64,000 bases of DNA from Leptolyngbya sp. Heron Island J (GCF_000482245.1 NZ_AWNH01000039.1:1-64000); one strand, 5' to 3'; positions 36,560 to 45,671 are shown, numbered from the stretch's first letter. Made by a program: numbers and translations. Notes: generated by a model from the sequence alone, not told the origin.

Positions 36560-38071
36560 CTAGGGCAATGCGCAAAATTTTCTCACTCGGTCAAACTCTG
36601 GATCTTGCCAAGAATAGGCAAAGTGACTAATTGATTGAATATTTGGAGCAGCTTGCTGAATAGCTGCCATCTGTGCTTCCAGGGAGGGGCGATTATTGAT
36701 GGACTTACCCCACACCCCCGCTAAAGCAGGGCGAACGTTACTGGCATTACCCTGACGTAGAACCATTTGCACCTCTTGGACAATGCAGCGGGTATTGCCA
36801 CAAATGCTGTAGGCCATTGGATGCCAACTTATGGAAGAGGGAAAACGATTCCAATGCTGCAATCGGGAGTCATAGCCCTGGGTACCTACAGGCTGGTTAG
36901 CACTCGGAAAAAAGACAGCACCGGCAGGAATATTTTGTTGCTTTACGGATTGTGTAGCAGTGTTGAGAAAGTCAATTACACCTTGCACGGCATGGGCCAC
37001 ACTTAATCGCCATAGTTCTAGCTGCAAAACAGGTCGACGCACCGACGCTGAAACATCACTGGTGCTGCCATTTTGTCGGCGACTTTGCCAGAGGGGTTCG
37101 ATTTCACCGGGAAACTGCTGATCGACTCGCTCAATATCTCCATCTGTCAGATAGCCACGATCGAGAAACTGTCGAATAAGTCCTCTGCCTTTATTGTTTA
37201 GGGCTCTTTGTATTAGTGAGTTTTGGGCGGCGTTACCGTAAATCCATAGATCACCAACCTGACCGACAACAGAATTACCACCAGTCCCTCGCGGGTAGCG
37301 AATATAGTCGAAGAGCACACCGTCTGGTTTACGCTGAAGTATCAGCTCCAGCATGCGAAGATAGTCGCTCTGAGCCTGATAGTTGTAGGGATCGATAAAA
37401 ATTTCTTCAGGATTATTGCTACCACCACGACTAGCAAACTCTGAGGTGGTCTCACCACGACCATTACGGGCAAGCACCTGCTGGCGATCGCGACGTTGGC
37501 CATAGGAGTAGCCGAAATTCATCGTGAACATCCAGGCGTATACCTTGAGGCCACGCTTGTGGCCTACTGCGATCGCATCTGCCAACAAATCCCGATTTTC
37601 ATAGCCCTGTTGCTGCACCACACTCGGCCAGACAGTCCGATTATCCCGCTGGGGAAGCAGCACCTGACCGTTGTAAAACGCTTCCGCATAAACTTCGGTG
37701 TACCCCAGATTCACCACCCGATCCATCAGAGCGTCCAATACTCCTGGTCGTAAATCACAAGGATACAGTCGCAGCCAAATCGCCTGCTGGCGAGGCCATT
37801 GACGCTGACGACAAGACCGCAACATATCAGTATGACGTTTGAGCAGATCGCTGTACTGTGCGATCGCAACTGCATCACCACTTGCCGCCTGTTGACGTAG
37901 ACTCTCTTTAGCATCAACCTCAACCTGAGACAGCTGACAATACCGATTCAGCTCAGCAGCTTGAGCAAATCCAGGCGTCGGACGATGGAGCATCACCACA
38001 CTCAGCAATGCCAACAAACTGACCAACAAACAATAGCGCTTGCTCAAATGCCAAAGATTTACCATAGCCAT
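36560..38071 (-). CDS. Secreted GHL10-type glycoside hydrolase family protein
   Basis: 503 residues with a signal peptide (hydrophobic residues about 14-30, cleavage after GFAQA). The rest is a TIM barrel of the hypothetical glycosidase GHL10 group: AIWLRLYPCDLRPG, VYAEAFYNG, LKVYAWMFTMNFG, PDGVLFDYIRYPR and ISWHPMAYSICG. These are regarded as polysaccharide-acting enzymes; substrate unknown. An in-frame ATG two codons later (38065) is an equally possible start. Confidence 0.85.
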   Translation of the reverse strand: MAMVNLWHLSKRYCLLVSLLALLSVVMLHRPTPGFAQAAELNRYCQLSQVEVDAKESLRQQAASGDAVAIAQYSDLLKRHTDMLRSCRQRQWPRQQAIWLRLYPCDLRPGVLDALMDRVVNLGYTEVYAEAFYNGQVLLPQRDNRTVWPSVVQQQGYENRDLLADAIAVGHKRGLKVYAWMFTMNFGYSYGQRRDRQQVLARNGRGETTSEFASRGGSNNPEEIFIDPYNYQAQSDYLRMLELILQRKPDGVLFDYIRYPRGTGGNSVVGQVGDLWIYGNAAQNSLIQRALNNKGRGLIRQFLDRGYLTDGDIERVDQQFPGEIEPLWQSRRQNGSTSDVSASVRRPVLQLELWRLSVAHAVQGVIDFLNTATQSVKQQNIPAGAVFFPSANQPVGTQGYDSRLQHWNRFPSSISWHPMAYSICGNTRCIVQEVQMVLRQGNASNVRPALAGVWGKSINNRPSLEAQMAAIQQAAPNIQSISHFAYSWQDPEFDRVRKFCALP

Positions 38072-38310
38072 GCACTAAACGAGCATTAACAAAAAAAAGC
38101 TGTGATCAAAACACACAGAACATTAAGACCACTGTCAGTAACTAAGTGAATACTCAAACCCAGATACTAAAAGCTGGCAGATTGTAACACCCTTTGCCTA
38201 AACGCTTACGGTTATATGTGAATTTCCTTAGATCCCTTAATTTCACCCCTTAGAAAAGCACTAATCTGCTCTCTAGTGATGGCTCTGGCCTCAATATCAA
38301 TCAAACAGAT

Positions 38311-38631
38311 TCACTCATCAGACGTATCCGGGGCAGTCTCCATTTCCAGCGTATTGAGTAATTCCTTAAGCTTCACTCGCTGAATATAAGGCCATCCACC
38401 ATTCAATTCAATATCCCTGAGTAAGTGGTACAGATGCTGTCGGTTGTTAGGCAATGATTCTTGAAAAAGGGTCTCACAGATATCTCGATGCAAGTCTTCC
38501 AACTCTCGCAAGAGAGTCAAAAGAGCCGCACAATCATTAGCCCTCTTGCGAGCCGCGACCTGCACTGCCAATCGAATTTCCTCAATATCAGCCGTTACCT
38601 GATTAGGAGCATCTGAAGAGTAAAGATTCAT
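38311..38631 (-). CDS. Conserved hypothetical protein
   Basis: 106 residues, mostly helical, no signal or membrane segment. The central part (LLTLLRELEDLHRDICETL and HLYHLLRDIELNGGWPYI) looks like a paired-helix domain. I do not recognise a named family. Stand-alone minus-strand gene; the GHL10 gene begins 240 bases further downstream on the same strand. Confidence 0.6.
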   Translation of the reverse strand: MNLYSSDAPNQVTADIEEIRLAVQVAARKRANDCAALLTLLRELEDLHRDICETLFQESLPNNRQHLYHLLRDIELNGGWPYIQRVKLKELLNTLEMETAPDTSDE

Positions 38632-38985
38632 TTGAATTCTAGAAATATGAGTTCATTTAAATTTGATTGTCACCCGTGATATGACCGAAGCCTGACGATG
38701 TGGACAATTTAGTCCAACTTTCATCACGCCCTTGTCTTGATACGACGGTCGAGCTTGTCAATCAGAGCCATAGATTTGGGAATTTTCAGCATTCACCGGG
38801 GACTCGTCCGTGTAAAATACTTTCGGGAAGGTTAGTTGACTATCCTGGGGGTGTCTTCGGCAAGCCTAGGGAAAGGGCTTTTTGAAACAGAAAGCTTTAG
38901 GCATAGGCAACATCATAAGCCCCTAGTCGGTTCTATAGCCACTGACAAATTTTCTTGCATAAATCTTTTTTGTTTGAGGTTAACC
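38632..38985. promoter_or_regulatory. psbO upstream region
   Basis: 354 bases between divergent genes. A small terminator-like hairpin AAGCCT/GGGCTT followed by five T lies at 38862-38883, about 100 bases before psbO; it may attenuate psbO or end a short RNA. The frame stays open upstream of psbO to 38836 but carries no family similarity. Confidence 0.4.
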
Positions 38986-39819
38986 ATGAGGTATCGTGCC
39001 CTAATCGTTGCATTTTTAGCACTCTGCATGAGTGTTTTAACAGCATGTAGCGATGCTCCCAGTGCTGACAGTGACACCCCCCTAACCTACGATCAGATTA
39101 GAAATACAGGATTGGCCAATAGCTGTCCTCAAATTTCTAGCGTTCGTCGCGGGGAAATCGCCATCGAAAACGGCAAGTCTTATCAGATCGCAGGTCTATG
39201 CTTAGAGCCGACTAGCTATTTTGTTAAAGAAGAGCCCACCAACAAGCGTAGGGAAGCTGAGTTTGTTCCCGGTAAGTCCCTAACTCGTTACACCTCTAGT
39301 TTGGATCAAGTTCGCGGTGCATTAGAGTTAGATACGGATGGTAGCCTAATTTTCCGTGAGAAGGATGGTATTGATTTCCAGGCTGTTACAGTTCTGCTTC
39401 CAGGCGGCGAAGAAGTTCCTTTTCTATTCACTGTCAAGGGACTGGTTGCTAAGACTCAGGCTGGTCTAAATGCCATTACATCATCGACTGACTTTATCGG
39501 TGACTACCGTGTGCCTTCATACCGCACCTCTAATTTCCTGGATCCAAAAGGTCGTGGTTTGACAACAGGTTACGATACAGCAGTCGCTTTACCGGCTGGT
39601 GGTGACAAGGAAGAGCTGATCAAAGAGAATATGAAGGCTTTCAAGGTTGGCGAGGGTACTATTTCTCTTCAAGTTGAGAAAGTTGATAGCGTCACAGGAG
39701 AAATTGCCGGTACGTTTGAGGCCGATCAGCCTTCTGACACTGATATGGGTACATCAGAGCCCTCAGAAGTCAAGGTTCAAGGCCTATTCTATGGTCGTGT
39801 TGAAACACTTGACGCTTAG
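38986..39819 (+). CDS. psbO: Photosystem II manganese-stabilising protein PsbO
   Basis: 277 residues, an extrinsic lumenal subunit that stabilises the Mn4CaO5 cluster. Diagnostic segments are LTYDQIRNTGLANSCP, FVKEEPTNKRREAEFVPGK, EKDGIDFQAVTVLLPGGEEVPF, STDFIGDYRVPSYR and FLDPKGRGLTTGYD. The signal peptide ends in LTAC-S, a lipobox, so the mature protein may be lipidated at Cys21. GAGG lies 7 bases before this ATG. The 38-bp terminator follows. Confidence 0.97.
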   Translation: MRYRALIVAFLALCMSVLTACSDAPSADSDTPLTYDQIRNTGLANSCPQISSVRRGEIAIENGKSYQIAGLCLEPTSYFVKEEPTNKRREAEFVPGKSLTRYTSSLDQVRGALELDTDGSLIFREKDGIDFQAVTVLLPGGEEVPFLFTVKGLVAKTQAGLNAITSSTDFIGDYRVPSYRTSNFLDPKGRGLTTGYDTAVALPAGGDKEELIKENMKAFKVGEGTISLQVEKVDSVTGEIAGTFEADQPSDTDMGTSEPSEVKVQGLFYGRVETLDA

Positions 39820-39888
39820 AATCAGCCTAAGTATTCGGCTATATACAACTTATTGGAGCTACCTTTTGGCATGTAGCCCCTAATGATT

Positions 39889-39928
39889 AAAGGGTGGATG
39901 GTTCTCCGGAGAACCATCCACCCTTTTT
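39889..39928 (+). terminator. Intrinsic terminator of psbO
   Basis: A 38-base perfect palindrome (arms 39889-39907 and 39908-39926, core GGTTCTCCGGAGAACC) ending in TTTTT. Confidence 0.93.
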
Positions 39929-39959
39929 AATGAAGAACTCAGCATCTTACGTAAAATCA

Positions 39960-39992
39960 TCATGAAGATTTTGCCCCCAACTTTGCCCCCAA
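39960..39992 (-). pseudogene. Ten-codon vestige resembling an integrase start
   Basis: On the minus strand TTG begins a frame reading (M)GAKLGAKSS then stop. As I recall, several cyanobacterial tyrosine integrases start this way. The rest of the gene is absent. With ten codons the match could be chance. Confidence 0.25.
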
Positions 39993-40136
39993 CAATGAGC
40001 TTGCGATCGCTTGCGAGCACAAATTTCCGTATATGCGTCGTTGTTCGGGAATGATAGCGGCGTGTAATCTATCGAGTAGTCTGCAGCAAGCTATTGTGAT
40101 TTCAGTCACTGTGCTGTTTATCTTTGATCTCCACTA

Positions 40137-40166
40137 TTAAGTCATTACGCATCGGTAATGACTTAA
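40137..40166. repeat. 12-bp inverted repeat upstream of sigF
   Basis: TTAAGTCATTAC and GTAATGACTTAA are perfect inverted repeats around GCATCG, 81 bases before the sigma-factor ATG. No T run follows, so an operator or leader hairpin is likelier than a terminator. The remaining 39929-40246 sequence shows nothing else clear. Confidence 0.7.
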
Positions 40167-40246
40167 GTTCTTGTCTCTCGTAGCTCAATACTGCATCTAT
40201 CCCAGCGGGCATAGAGTTGAGCCTGTACATGTTAAAGGGGTTCCCC

Positions 40247-41041
40247 ATGTCGTCCAAACTCAACAAAGCACTCAAAAGCGAAACTCTAGAGCTGCTGAAT
40301 AACTATCAGAAAAATAGTTCACCTGAGCTACGCAACAAGCTAGTCCAAATGAATCTTGGTTTAGTACGTCGAGAAGCTCATCACTGGCTGTACCACTCCA
40401 ACGAAACCTTTGACGATTTGATGCAGGTTGGCAGTCTAGGCCTGATTCGCGCCATTGAGCGTTTTGATATGTCTAAAGGCTATGCCTTTAGTTCCTTCGC
40501 TATCCCCTACATTCGTGGCGAAATTCAGCACTACTTAAGAGATCGAAGTGCCATCGTTCGCATTCCAAGACGTTGGCAGTCGTTGCAGCATCAGTCCGCT
40601 CGGATCATCCGTCAGCTACAAGAGCAATTAGATCGTAAACCCACCGATCAAGAAATCGCGGATCAACTAAAAATCACGGTTCAGGAATGGCAAGACGTTA
40701 AGTTAGCAAGTCGGAACCGCTCACTACTGAGTTTAGACGCCCCCATTCAGGATGAAGGGAGTGGCTCAGCCTCCCTCAGTGATTTATTACCTGACCCCAA
40801 ATATCGTAGCTTTCAACTAGCTCAAGAAGACCGTATTCGTCTTCAGCAGGGATTAGCACAGCTAGAGCGTAGGACACAAGAAGTATTGGAATTCGTCTTT
40901 TTACACGATTTAACGCAAAAAGAAACCGCTGAACGCCTGGGCATTAGTGCTGTCACCGTTTCTCGTCGAGTTAAAAGTGGGCTTAAGCGTCTGAGAGATC
41001 TTATGGCTCCCCACGAAGAGGACGAAAAGGATTTTGCCTAA
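40247..41041 (+). CDS. sigF: Group 3 RNA polymerase sigma factor, SigF type
   Basis: 264 residues. Region 2 (about 35-105: LVQMNLGLVRREAHHW, FDDLMQVGSLGLIRAIERFD, FSSFAIPYIRGEIQHYLRD), region 3 (PTDQEIADQL) and region 4 (QKETAERLGISAVTVSRRVKSGLKRLRDL) are complete; region 1.1 is absent. SigF in cyanobacteria directs pilus/motility and stress genes. ATG 40247 is preferred because AAGGGG lies 7 bases upstream; ATG 40229 and TTG 40217 are in frame. The lipoprotein gene follows 65 bases later. Confidence 0.88.
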   Translation: MSSKLNKALKSETLELLNNYQKNSSPELRNKLVQMNLGLVRREAHHWLYHSNETFDDLMQVGSLGLIRAIERFDMSKGYAFSSFAIPYIRGEIQHYLRDRSAIVRIPRRWQSLQHQSARIIRQLQEQLDRKPTDQEIADQLKITVQEWQDVKLASRNRSLLSLDAPIQDEGSGSASLSDLLPDPKYRSFQLAQEDRIRLQQGLAQLERRTQEVLEFVFLHDLTQKETAERLGISAVTVSRRVKSGLKRLRDLMAPHEEDEKDFA

Positions 41042-41106
41042 TAGGCTATGCATTTGGCGAATCTTGCTTTATACTTTGCGAACAAAAGTCCTTGGAGGAG
41101 GTAAAG

Positions 41107-41928
41107 ATGCAGCGTCTGCTCTTGGTATTGCTAATAACGACTGGGGCAATTTCCCTGAGCGGTTGTGGGTTCTTTAATCGCAACAGTGATGTTGCTGAAG
41201 AGCCAACTACCCCAACGGAAGAAGCCGCCACTCAATCAGTGGAAACCGCAGAAGGTGACCTTCCTGATATCCCCGAGGGTGAAGATTCAGACAGTGTAGT
41301 TGCGGTTACCGAAAATTCTCCTACAGTTATTGCCCGTGATCTAATTCAGTCTACTAATCCAAATGAGAGGACTATTGGCGTCGAGCGTACTCGTAATGAT
41401 CCCTTTGCGGAATTAACGATTCCTCTGATTCCTCCCGAACCGATTGAAGTTCCAGAATCTAATACTGGCCAACCTGCTACTGCGGCTACAGGCGCTACTG
41501 CTCAAGCAGGCACTAACAATAATGCTGGTAATGCACAGGGAAGTCCCGTAATATCAGACCGCCAGGTCGAGTTAGGTCGACCTGAAATAGCCGCTTTACC
41601 TGAAATTCCGCAGCCGACAACAGCAAGAGCTGTAAGGGTATCCGGTGTCATCCAAATTGGGGGTTCTCCTTACGCTATTGTCAAAGCGCCAAATGAGATA
41701 GAGCGCTATGTCAGACAGGGAGAGAGAATCGCTGGTGGTAGCGTTGTCGTCAAGCGCATCGATACGGGTTCTATCGAACCACGGGTGATTTTGGTTGAGA
41801 ACGGTATTGAAGTGGAGCGTTTCGTTACAGCCGACGAAGTCGTCGAAGAGGAAGAAGACACATCTCCTGCCACAGAAGCCGTTTCTGCAATTGGGACTTT
41901 GCCAACATTGCCTCGCCCCGGTCTTTGA
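41107..41928 (+). CDS. Lipoprotein with PilP/GspC-like C-terminal domain (tentative)
   Basis: 273 residues. The signal peptide ends in a lipobox (SLSGC, Cys19). A long acidic, Pro/Thr/Asn-rich linker (about 25-180) leads to a compact beta domain (about 185-250) reading VRVSGVIQIGGSPYAIVKAP, then YVRQGERI, VVVKRID and a late ILVENGIEV. That pattern recalls the small beta domain of PilP/GspC secretion and pilus proteins. The assignment is by eye. GGAGG 8 bases upstream fixes this ATG. The sigF neighbour, a pilus regulator in cyanobacteria, supports the idea. Confidence 0.6.
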   Translation: MQRLLLVLLITTGAISLSGCGFFNRNSDVAEEPTTPTEEAATQSVETAEGDLPDIPEGEDSDSVVAVTENSPTVIARDLIQSTNPNERTIGVERTRNDPFAELTIPLIPPEPIEVPESNTGQPATAATGATAQAGTNNNAGNAQGSPVISDRQVELGRPEIAALPEIPQPTTARAVRVSGVIQIGGSPYAIVKAPNEIERYVRQGERIAGGSVVVKRIDTGSIEPRVILVENGIEVERFVTADEVVEEEEDTSPATEAVSAIGTLPTLPRPGL

Positions 41929-41967
41929 GACAACGTTAATTAGTTGAATCTCAATAACGATTTAATC

Positions 41968-42000
41968 AACGCCGCTAGTTTTGATACTAGCGGCGTTTAC
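41968..42000 (+). terminator. Intrinsic terminator
   Basis: A perfect 12-bp stem AACGCCGCTAGT/ACTAGCGGCGTT around a 6-base loop, then TTTACTTT. It ends the sigF-lipoprotein unit. Confidence 0.85.
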
Positions 42001-42201
42001 TTTAACTTTGATTTTGTTTCAAAGCAACAAAGCTATTTTGGATATTGCGCCTCTTTCTAAAGAATTATTTCTAAAATCTGCGATATGCAACAATTCTTAA
42101 ATGCCGTGAATGTAAGTTCTGTTCAGAGGAGTAGTAACCTGGTGAACAGGTAGCTTGCTGCTTGCATTTATTACTCGTCTTTGAACAAGAGAGGACTATT
42201 C

Positions 42202-42387
42202 ATGGTTAAGCGTGGATCCAAAGTACGTATCCTACGAAAGGATTCTTATTGGTTTCAAGATATTGGCACGGTTGCTTCTGTTGACCAAAGCGGTATCAAG
42301 TATCCGGTCGTTGTTCGGTTTGACAAGATTAACTACGCTGGCGTTAATACCAACAACTTTGCCGAATCGGAAGTCAAGGAACTCTAG
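42202..42387 (+). CDS. psaE: Photosystem I subunit IV, PsaE
   Basis: 61 residues, an SH3-like protein on the stromal (cytoplasmic) face of PSI that helps dock ferredoxin. [18 protein letters not shown] and [20 protein letters not shown] are diagnostic. It is slightly shorter than the usual ~70 because the C-terminus ends at SEVKEL. The ATG at 42202 (GAGGA 8 bases upstream) is the family start. The neighbour mutM begins 59 bases later, a common cyanobacterial pairing. Confidence 0.96.
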   Translation: MVKRGSKVRILRKDSYWFQDIGTVASVDQSGIKYPVVVRFDKINYAGVNTNNFAESEVKEL

Positions 42388-42446
42388 TAGTTCCAGCACT
42401 CTAGGATGGCTTGGTAGAATTAGCAAAGCTGTTTGTCTAATTTGCC

Positions 42447-43292
42447 TTGCCAGAACTTCCTGAAGTAGAAACTGTCCGACGAGGGCTCAGTCGAGTTACT
42501 CTGTATCAACCTATTCGGGGTGGGGATGTGCTTTTAGACCGCAGCATTGCCCATCCCGTTTCTATTGAAGATTTCTTACCAGCCATTCTGGGAGCGGAAA
42601 TTACGGCATGGCAGCGTCGGGGTAAGTATTTGATGGCTGTTTTAGCACGTCATCAACAACCGGCTGGCTGGTTAGGCTGCCACCTCAGGATGACCGGGCA
42701 ACTCCTATGGGTTGAACAGTCAATGCCTGTATCGTCCCACTGCCGTGTTCGAATCTTTTTTGAGCATGGGCGAGAGCTACGCTACGTTGACCAGCGCACC
42801 TTTGGGCGTCTATGGTGGGTGCCTCCGGAGACACGGCCTGAGCAAATTATGACGGGACTGCAGCGGTTAGGCCCAGAGCCTTTTGCCGATGAGTTTTCTC
42901 TGGTATATCTCAAGAATTGGTTTGGGCGTCGGCAGCGGCCTGTGAAAAACGCATTGCTTGACCAAGCGCTGGTGGCAGGGATTGGCAATATCTATGCTGA
43001 TGAGGCGCTGTTTTTGAGCGGCATTCGACCCACGATGAGGTGCGATCGCATTTCTCAACCACAACTCAAGCGACTCCACACGGCTATCCGCAAAGTGCTC
43101 ACTGACAGTATTGAGGCCGGTGGCACCACCTTTAGCGACTTTCGCGATATCCATGGCATCAATGGCAATTATGGCGGTGTTGCCTGGGTCTATGACCGCG
43201 AAGATGAGCCCTGTCGTGTCTGTAGCACTCCCATTCAGCGCATTAAGCTAGCCGGACGTTCAGCTCACTACTGCCCAAGCTGCCAGAAATAA
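42447..43292 (+). CDS. mutM: Formamidopyrimidine-DNA glycosylase (Fpg)
   Basis: 281 residues. Removes 8-oxoguanine and FaPy from DNA and nicks the site. The start is TTG: it must be, because the next residues P-E-L-P-E provide the catalytic Pro2 and Glu3. Other motifs are the helix-two-turn-helix DQALVAGIGNIYADEALF and the C-terminal zinc finger CxxC...CxxC (CRVC, CPSC). The TTG start suggests weak translation or coupling to psaE. Confidence 0.95.
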   Translation: MPELPEVETVRRGLSRVTLYQPIRGGDVLLDRSIAHPVSIEDFLPAILGAEITAWQRRGKYLMAVLARHQQPAGWLGCHLRMTGQLLWVEQSMPVSSHCRVRIFFEHGRELRYVDQRTFGRLWWVPPETRPEQIMTGLQRLGPEPFADEFSLVYLKNWFGRRQRPVKNALLDQALVAGIGNIYADEALFLSGIRPTMRCDRISQPQLKRLHTAIRKVLTDSIEAGGTTFSDFRDIHGINGNYGGVAWVYDREDEPCRVCSTPIQRIKLAGRSAHYCPSCQK

Positions 43293-43338
43293 TCTGATTA
43301 AGCGCGATAATATAACGAGCAGTTAATTCTTCTTAGTA

Positions 43339-43554
43339 ATGGCTATCAAAAAAGGTACTTTTGTCCGCGCCGTGCGCGAAAAACTAGAAAACAGCGTAGA
43401 AGCCACTGCTAGTGATACTCGGTTTCCTCCCTATATTTTTGAGACCCCAGGCGAGATTCTCGAAATGCGTGACGACTACGCCCTGGTTAAATTTGGTCGA
43501 GTCCCTACTCCCAACATTTGGCTACAGATAGCTCAGCTTGAAGAGTTTAAATAA
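43339..43554 (+). CDS. ndhO: NAD(P)H-quinone oxidoreductase subunit O
   Basis: 71 residues, a cyanobacterial/plant-specific subunit of the NDH-1 complex in cyclic electron flow and respiration. MAIKKGTFVRAVREKLENS, RFPPYIFETPGEI and the ALVKFGRVPTPNIWLQ stretch are characteristic. Follows mutM by 46 bases on the same strand, perhaps one transcript from psaE. Confidence 0.95.
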   Translation: MAIKKGTFVRAVREKLENSVEATASDTRFPPYIFETPGEILEMRDDYALVKFGRVPTPNIWLQIAQLEEFK

Positions 43555-43559
43555 ACACA

Positions 43560-43591
43560 CATTAGGCACATATTACATTAGGCACATATTA
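43560..43591. repeat. Tandem 16-bp duplication
   Basis: CATTAGGCACATATTA occurs twice in direct succession, six bases after the ndhO stop. It is probably a recent slippage duplication. Confidence 0.9.
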
Positions 43592-43794
43592 AGAATCCTG
43601 ATGGGATACTGCCAAGGCTCAGCCGCTCTCGACACAATGGAGATAGAAACCTTGTCCACGTCTAGAATGGTCGTTTGACAATATTTGACAATAGAGAAAG
43701 GCAGGTTTGGACTCGGTTAATCCATTTAGTGAACCGTTTTCAGGGTAACTGACAGGCTTGTTCAGATGCCCTGAAGCGGTCTGTTAGGAGTCCT

Positions 43795-44787
43795 ATGGTA
43801 GTCGCCAGTCCATCGCTTCAAACCGCAGTTATAAATAAGGCTGCGATCTCAATTCCCAAAATTACCGTCATTGGAGCAGGTAATGTCGGTGCCAGCCTGG
43901 CTCGATGCCTGCTTTCCCAAAATTTAGGCCATGTTGTGCTGTTAGATATCATCGAAGGCCGTCCTCAGGGTCTAGCCCTCGATATGGCAGAGGCACAGCC
44001 CTTAGAAGGGTATAGCTACAACATTACTGGAACCAACAACTATCAAGATACAGCCGGATCACAAGTGATTGTGATTACCGCCGGGCTGCCTCGCAAACCC
44101 GGAATGTCTAGAGATGACCTGCTCAAAGTTAACGGCAGTATCATCCTAGACGTAATGGCAAAAGCTCTTCCTCACTCCCCCAACGCCTATTTTATTTTGG
44201 TCACTAATCCATTGGATGTGATGACCTATCTCGCCTGGAGGAGTAGTGGCCTGCCCCACAGCCGTGTGCTTGGGCAGGCAGGCGTACTCGATTCCGCCAG
44301 GTTCCGTACATTTATCGCGCAAGCTTTAAAGGTTCCACCCCAGGACGTAGCCACCATGGTGCTGGGTGGCCACGGTGATTTGATGGTGCCATTAATCAGC
44401 TATACCACTGTCAACGGGATTCCCCTGACTGAACTACTACCAGCCGCAGAAATCGAGCAACTGGTAGAACGCACCCGTCAGGGCGGAGCCGAAATTGTGA
44501 ACTATCTCAAAACGGGTGGAGCTTTTTATGCACCTGCAGCCGCTACAGCTAGTATGGTTGCAGCCATTCTGCAAAACCAGTCATCCATACTACCCGTTTC
44601 CGCCTATCTGGATGGCCAATATGGGCTCAAAGATATCTACCTAGGCGTTCCCTGCCGTCTCAATAGCAAGGGTGTAGCTTCTGTTGTCGAACTGTCCATA
44701 ACCGCTAATGAGCAGCAGGGACTTCAGACCTCGGCTGACTCAGTCCGAAAAACCCTGGACAAGGCACTACCCATGTTTTCAGTTTAA
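43795..44787 (+). CDS. mdh: Malate dehydrogenase
   Basis: 330 residues of the LDH/MDH superfamily. [15 protein letters not shown] is the NAD-binding motif (about 22-36). [14 protein letters not shown] holds the substrate-selecting Arg of malate dehydrogenases; [10 protein letters not shown] and GGHGD (catalytic His) follow. Interconverts malate and oxaloacetate. The stop codon overlaps that of the convergent lipA within TTAA. Confidence 0.94.
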   Translation: MVVASPSLQTAVINKAAISIPKITVIGAGNVGASLARCLLSQNLGHVVLLDIIEGRPQGLALDMAEAQPLEGYSYNITGTNNYQDTAGSQVIVITAGLPRKPGMSRDDLLKVNGSIILDVMAKALPHSPNAYFILVTNPLDVMTYLAWRSSGLPHSRVLGQAGVLDSARFRTFIAQALKVPPQDVATMVLGGHGDLMVPLISYTTVNGIPLTELLPAAEIEQLVERTRQGGAEIVNYLKTGGAFYAPAAATASMVAAILQNQSSILPVSAYLDGQYGLKDIYLGVPCRLNSKGVASVVELSITANEQQGLQTSADSVRKTLDKALPMFSV

Positions 44788-45671
44788 ACAGCCTGGGGAC
44801 GAAGACGCGGATACTCAATCATCAGCCGTCGCACTTCCTCAGCATGGTAGGAGCTACGTGTCAGCGGAGAAGATACAACCTGTAAAAAGCCCATAGCCTC
44901 ACCAATCCGTTGCCACTGATCGAACTGCTCAGGCGTAATAAAATCTTGTACACCCAGGTGCTTTTGAGTGGGCTGCAAATATTGCCCAATCGTCAGGATG
45001 TCGCAGTCTACAGCTCGCAAGTCGGCCATTACTTGACGGACTTCTTCATCGGTTTCCCCTAACCCCACCATAATGCCTGACTTGGTGTAAATCCAGGGCG
45101 CAAGCTCACGGGTACGCTTCAGTAGTTCAAGGCTACGCTGATAGTCACCCTGGGGACGCACACGCCGATAGAGCCGCAGCACAGTTTCTGTATTGTGGTT
45201 CATCACCTCAGGCGCTGCTGACAGAATGGTCTTAAGGGCATCCCAGTTACCACACAAATCAGGAATCAGTACTTCAATAGTGGTGTTGGGTGAAAGCTTC
45301 CGTGTCTCTTCAATGCAACGGACAAATTGGCTGGCACCACCATCAGGCAAGTCATCACGGTTGACCGAGGTAATCACCACATGGTTTAAACCCATGCGTC
45401 GTACCGCTTCGCCCAAACGTAAAGGCTCCGTTGGATCTAATGCCTGAGGCTTTTTCTCAAAGTCAATATCGCAATAGGGACAGGCCCGAGTACAGGCGGG
45501 TCCCATAATTAAAAATGTGGCCGTCCCAGCATTAAAGCACTCACCAATATTTGGGCAAGAAGCTTCTTCACACACGGTGTTGAGAGCCAGATCCTGCAAA
45601 ATACCTTTAACGTTACCAACTCTTTCCCATTGAGGAGCTTTAACTCTAAGCCAGTCTGGTTTAACGGTCAC
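44784..45671 (-). CDS. lipA: Lipoyl synthase
   Basis: 295 residues, a radical-SAM enzyme inserting two sulfurs into octanoyl groups. CTRACPYC (CxxxCxxC) binds the SAM cluster. The N-terminal [12 protein letters not shown] binds the auxiliary cluster, and the C-terminal RSSYHAEE supplies its Ser ligand. Length is normal. Convergent with mdh with overlapping stop codons. Confidence 0.96.
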   Translation of the reverse strand: MTVKPDWLRVKAPQWERVGNVKGILQDLALNTVCEEASCPNIGECFNAGTATFLIMGPACTRACPYCDIDFEKKPQALDPTEPLRLGEAVRRMGLNHVVITSVNRDDLPDGGASQFVRCIEETRKLSPNTTIEVLIPDLCGNWDALKTILSAAPEVMNHNTETVLRLYRRVRPQGDYQRSLELLKRTRELAPWIYTKSGIMVGLGETDEEVRQVMADLRAVDCDILTIGQYLQPTQKHLGVQDFITPEQFDQWQRIGEAMGFLQVVSSPLTRSSYHAEEVRRLMIEYPRLRPQAV

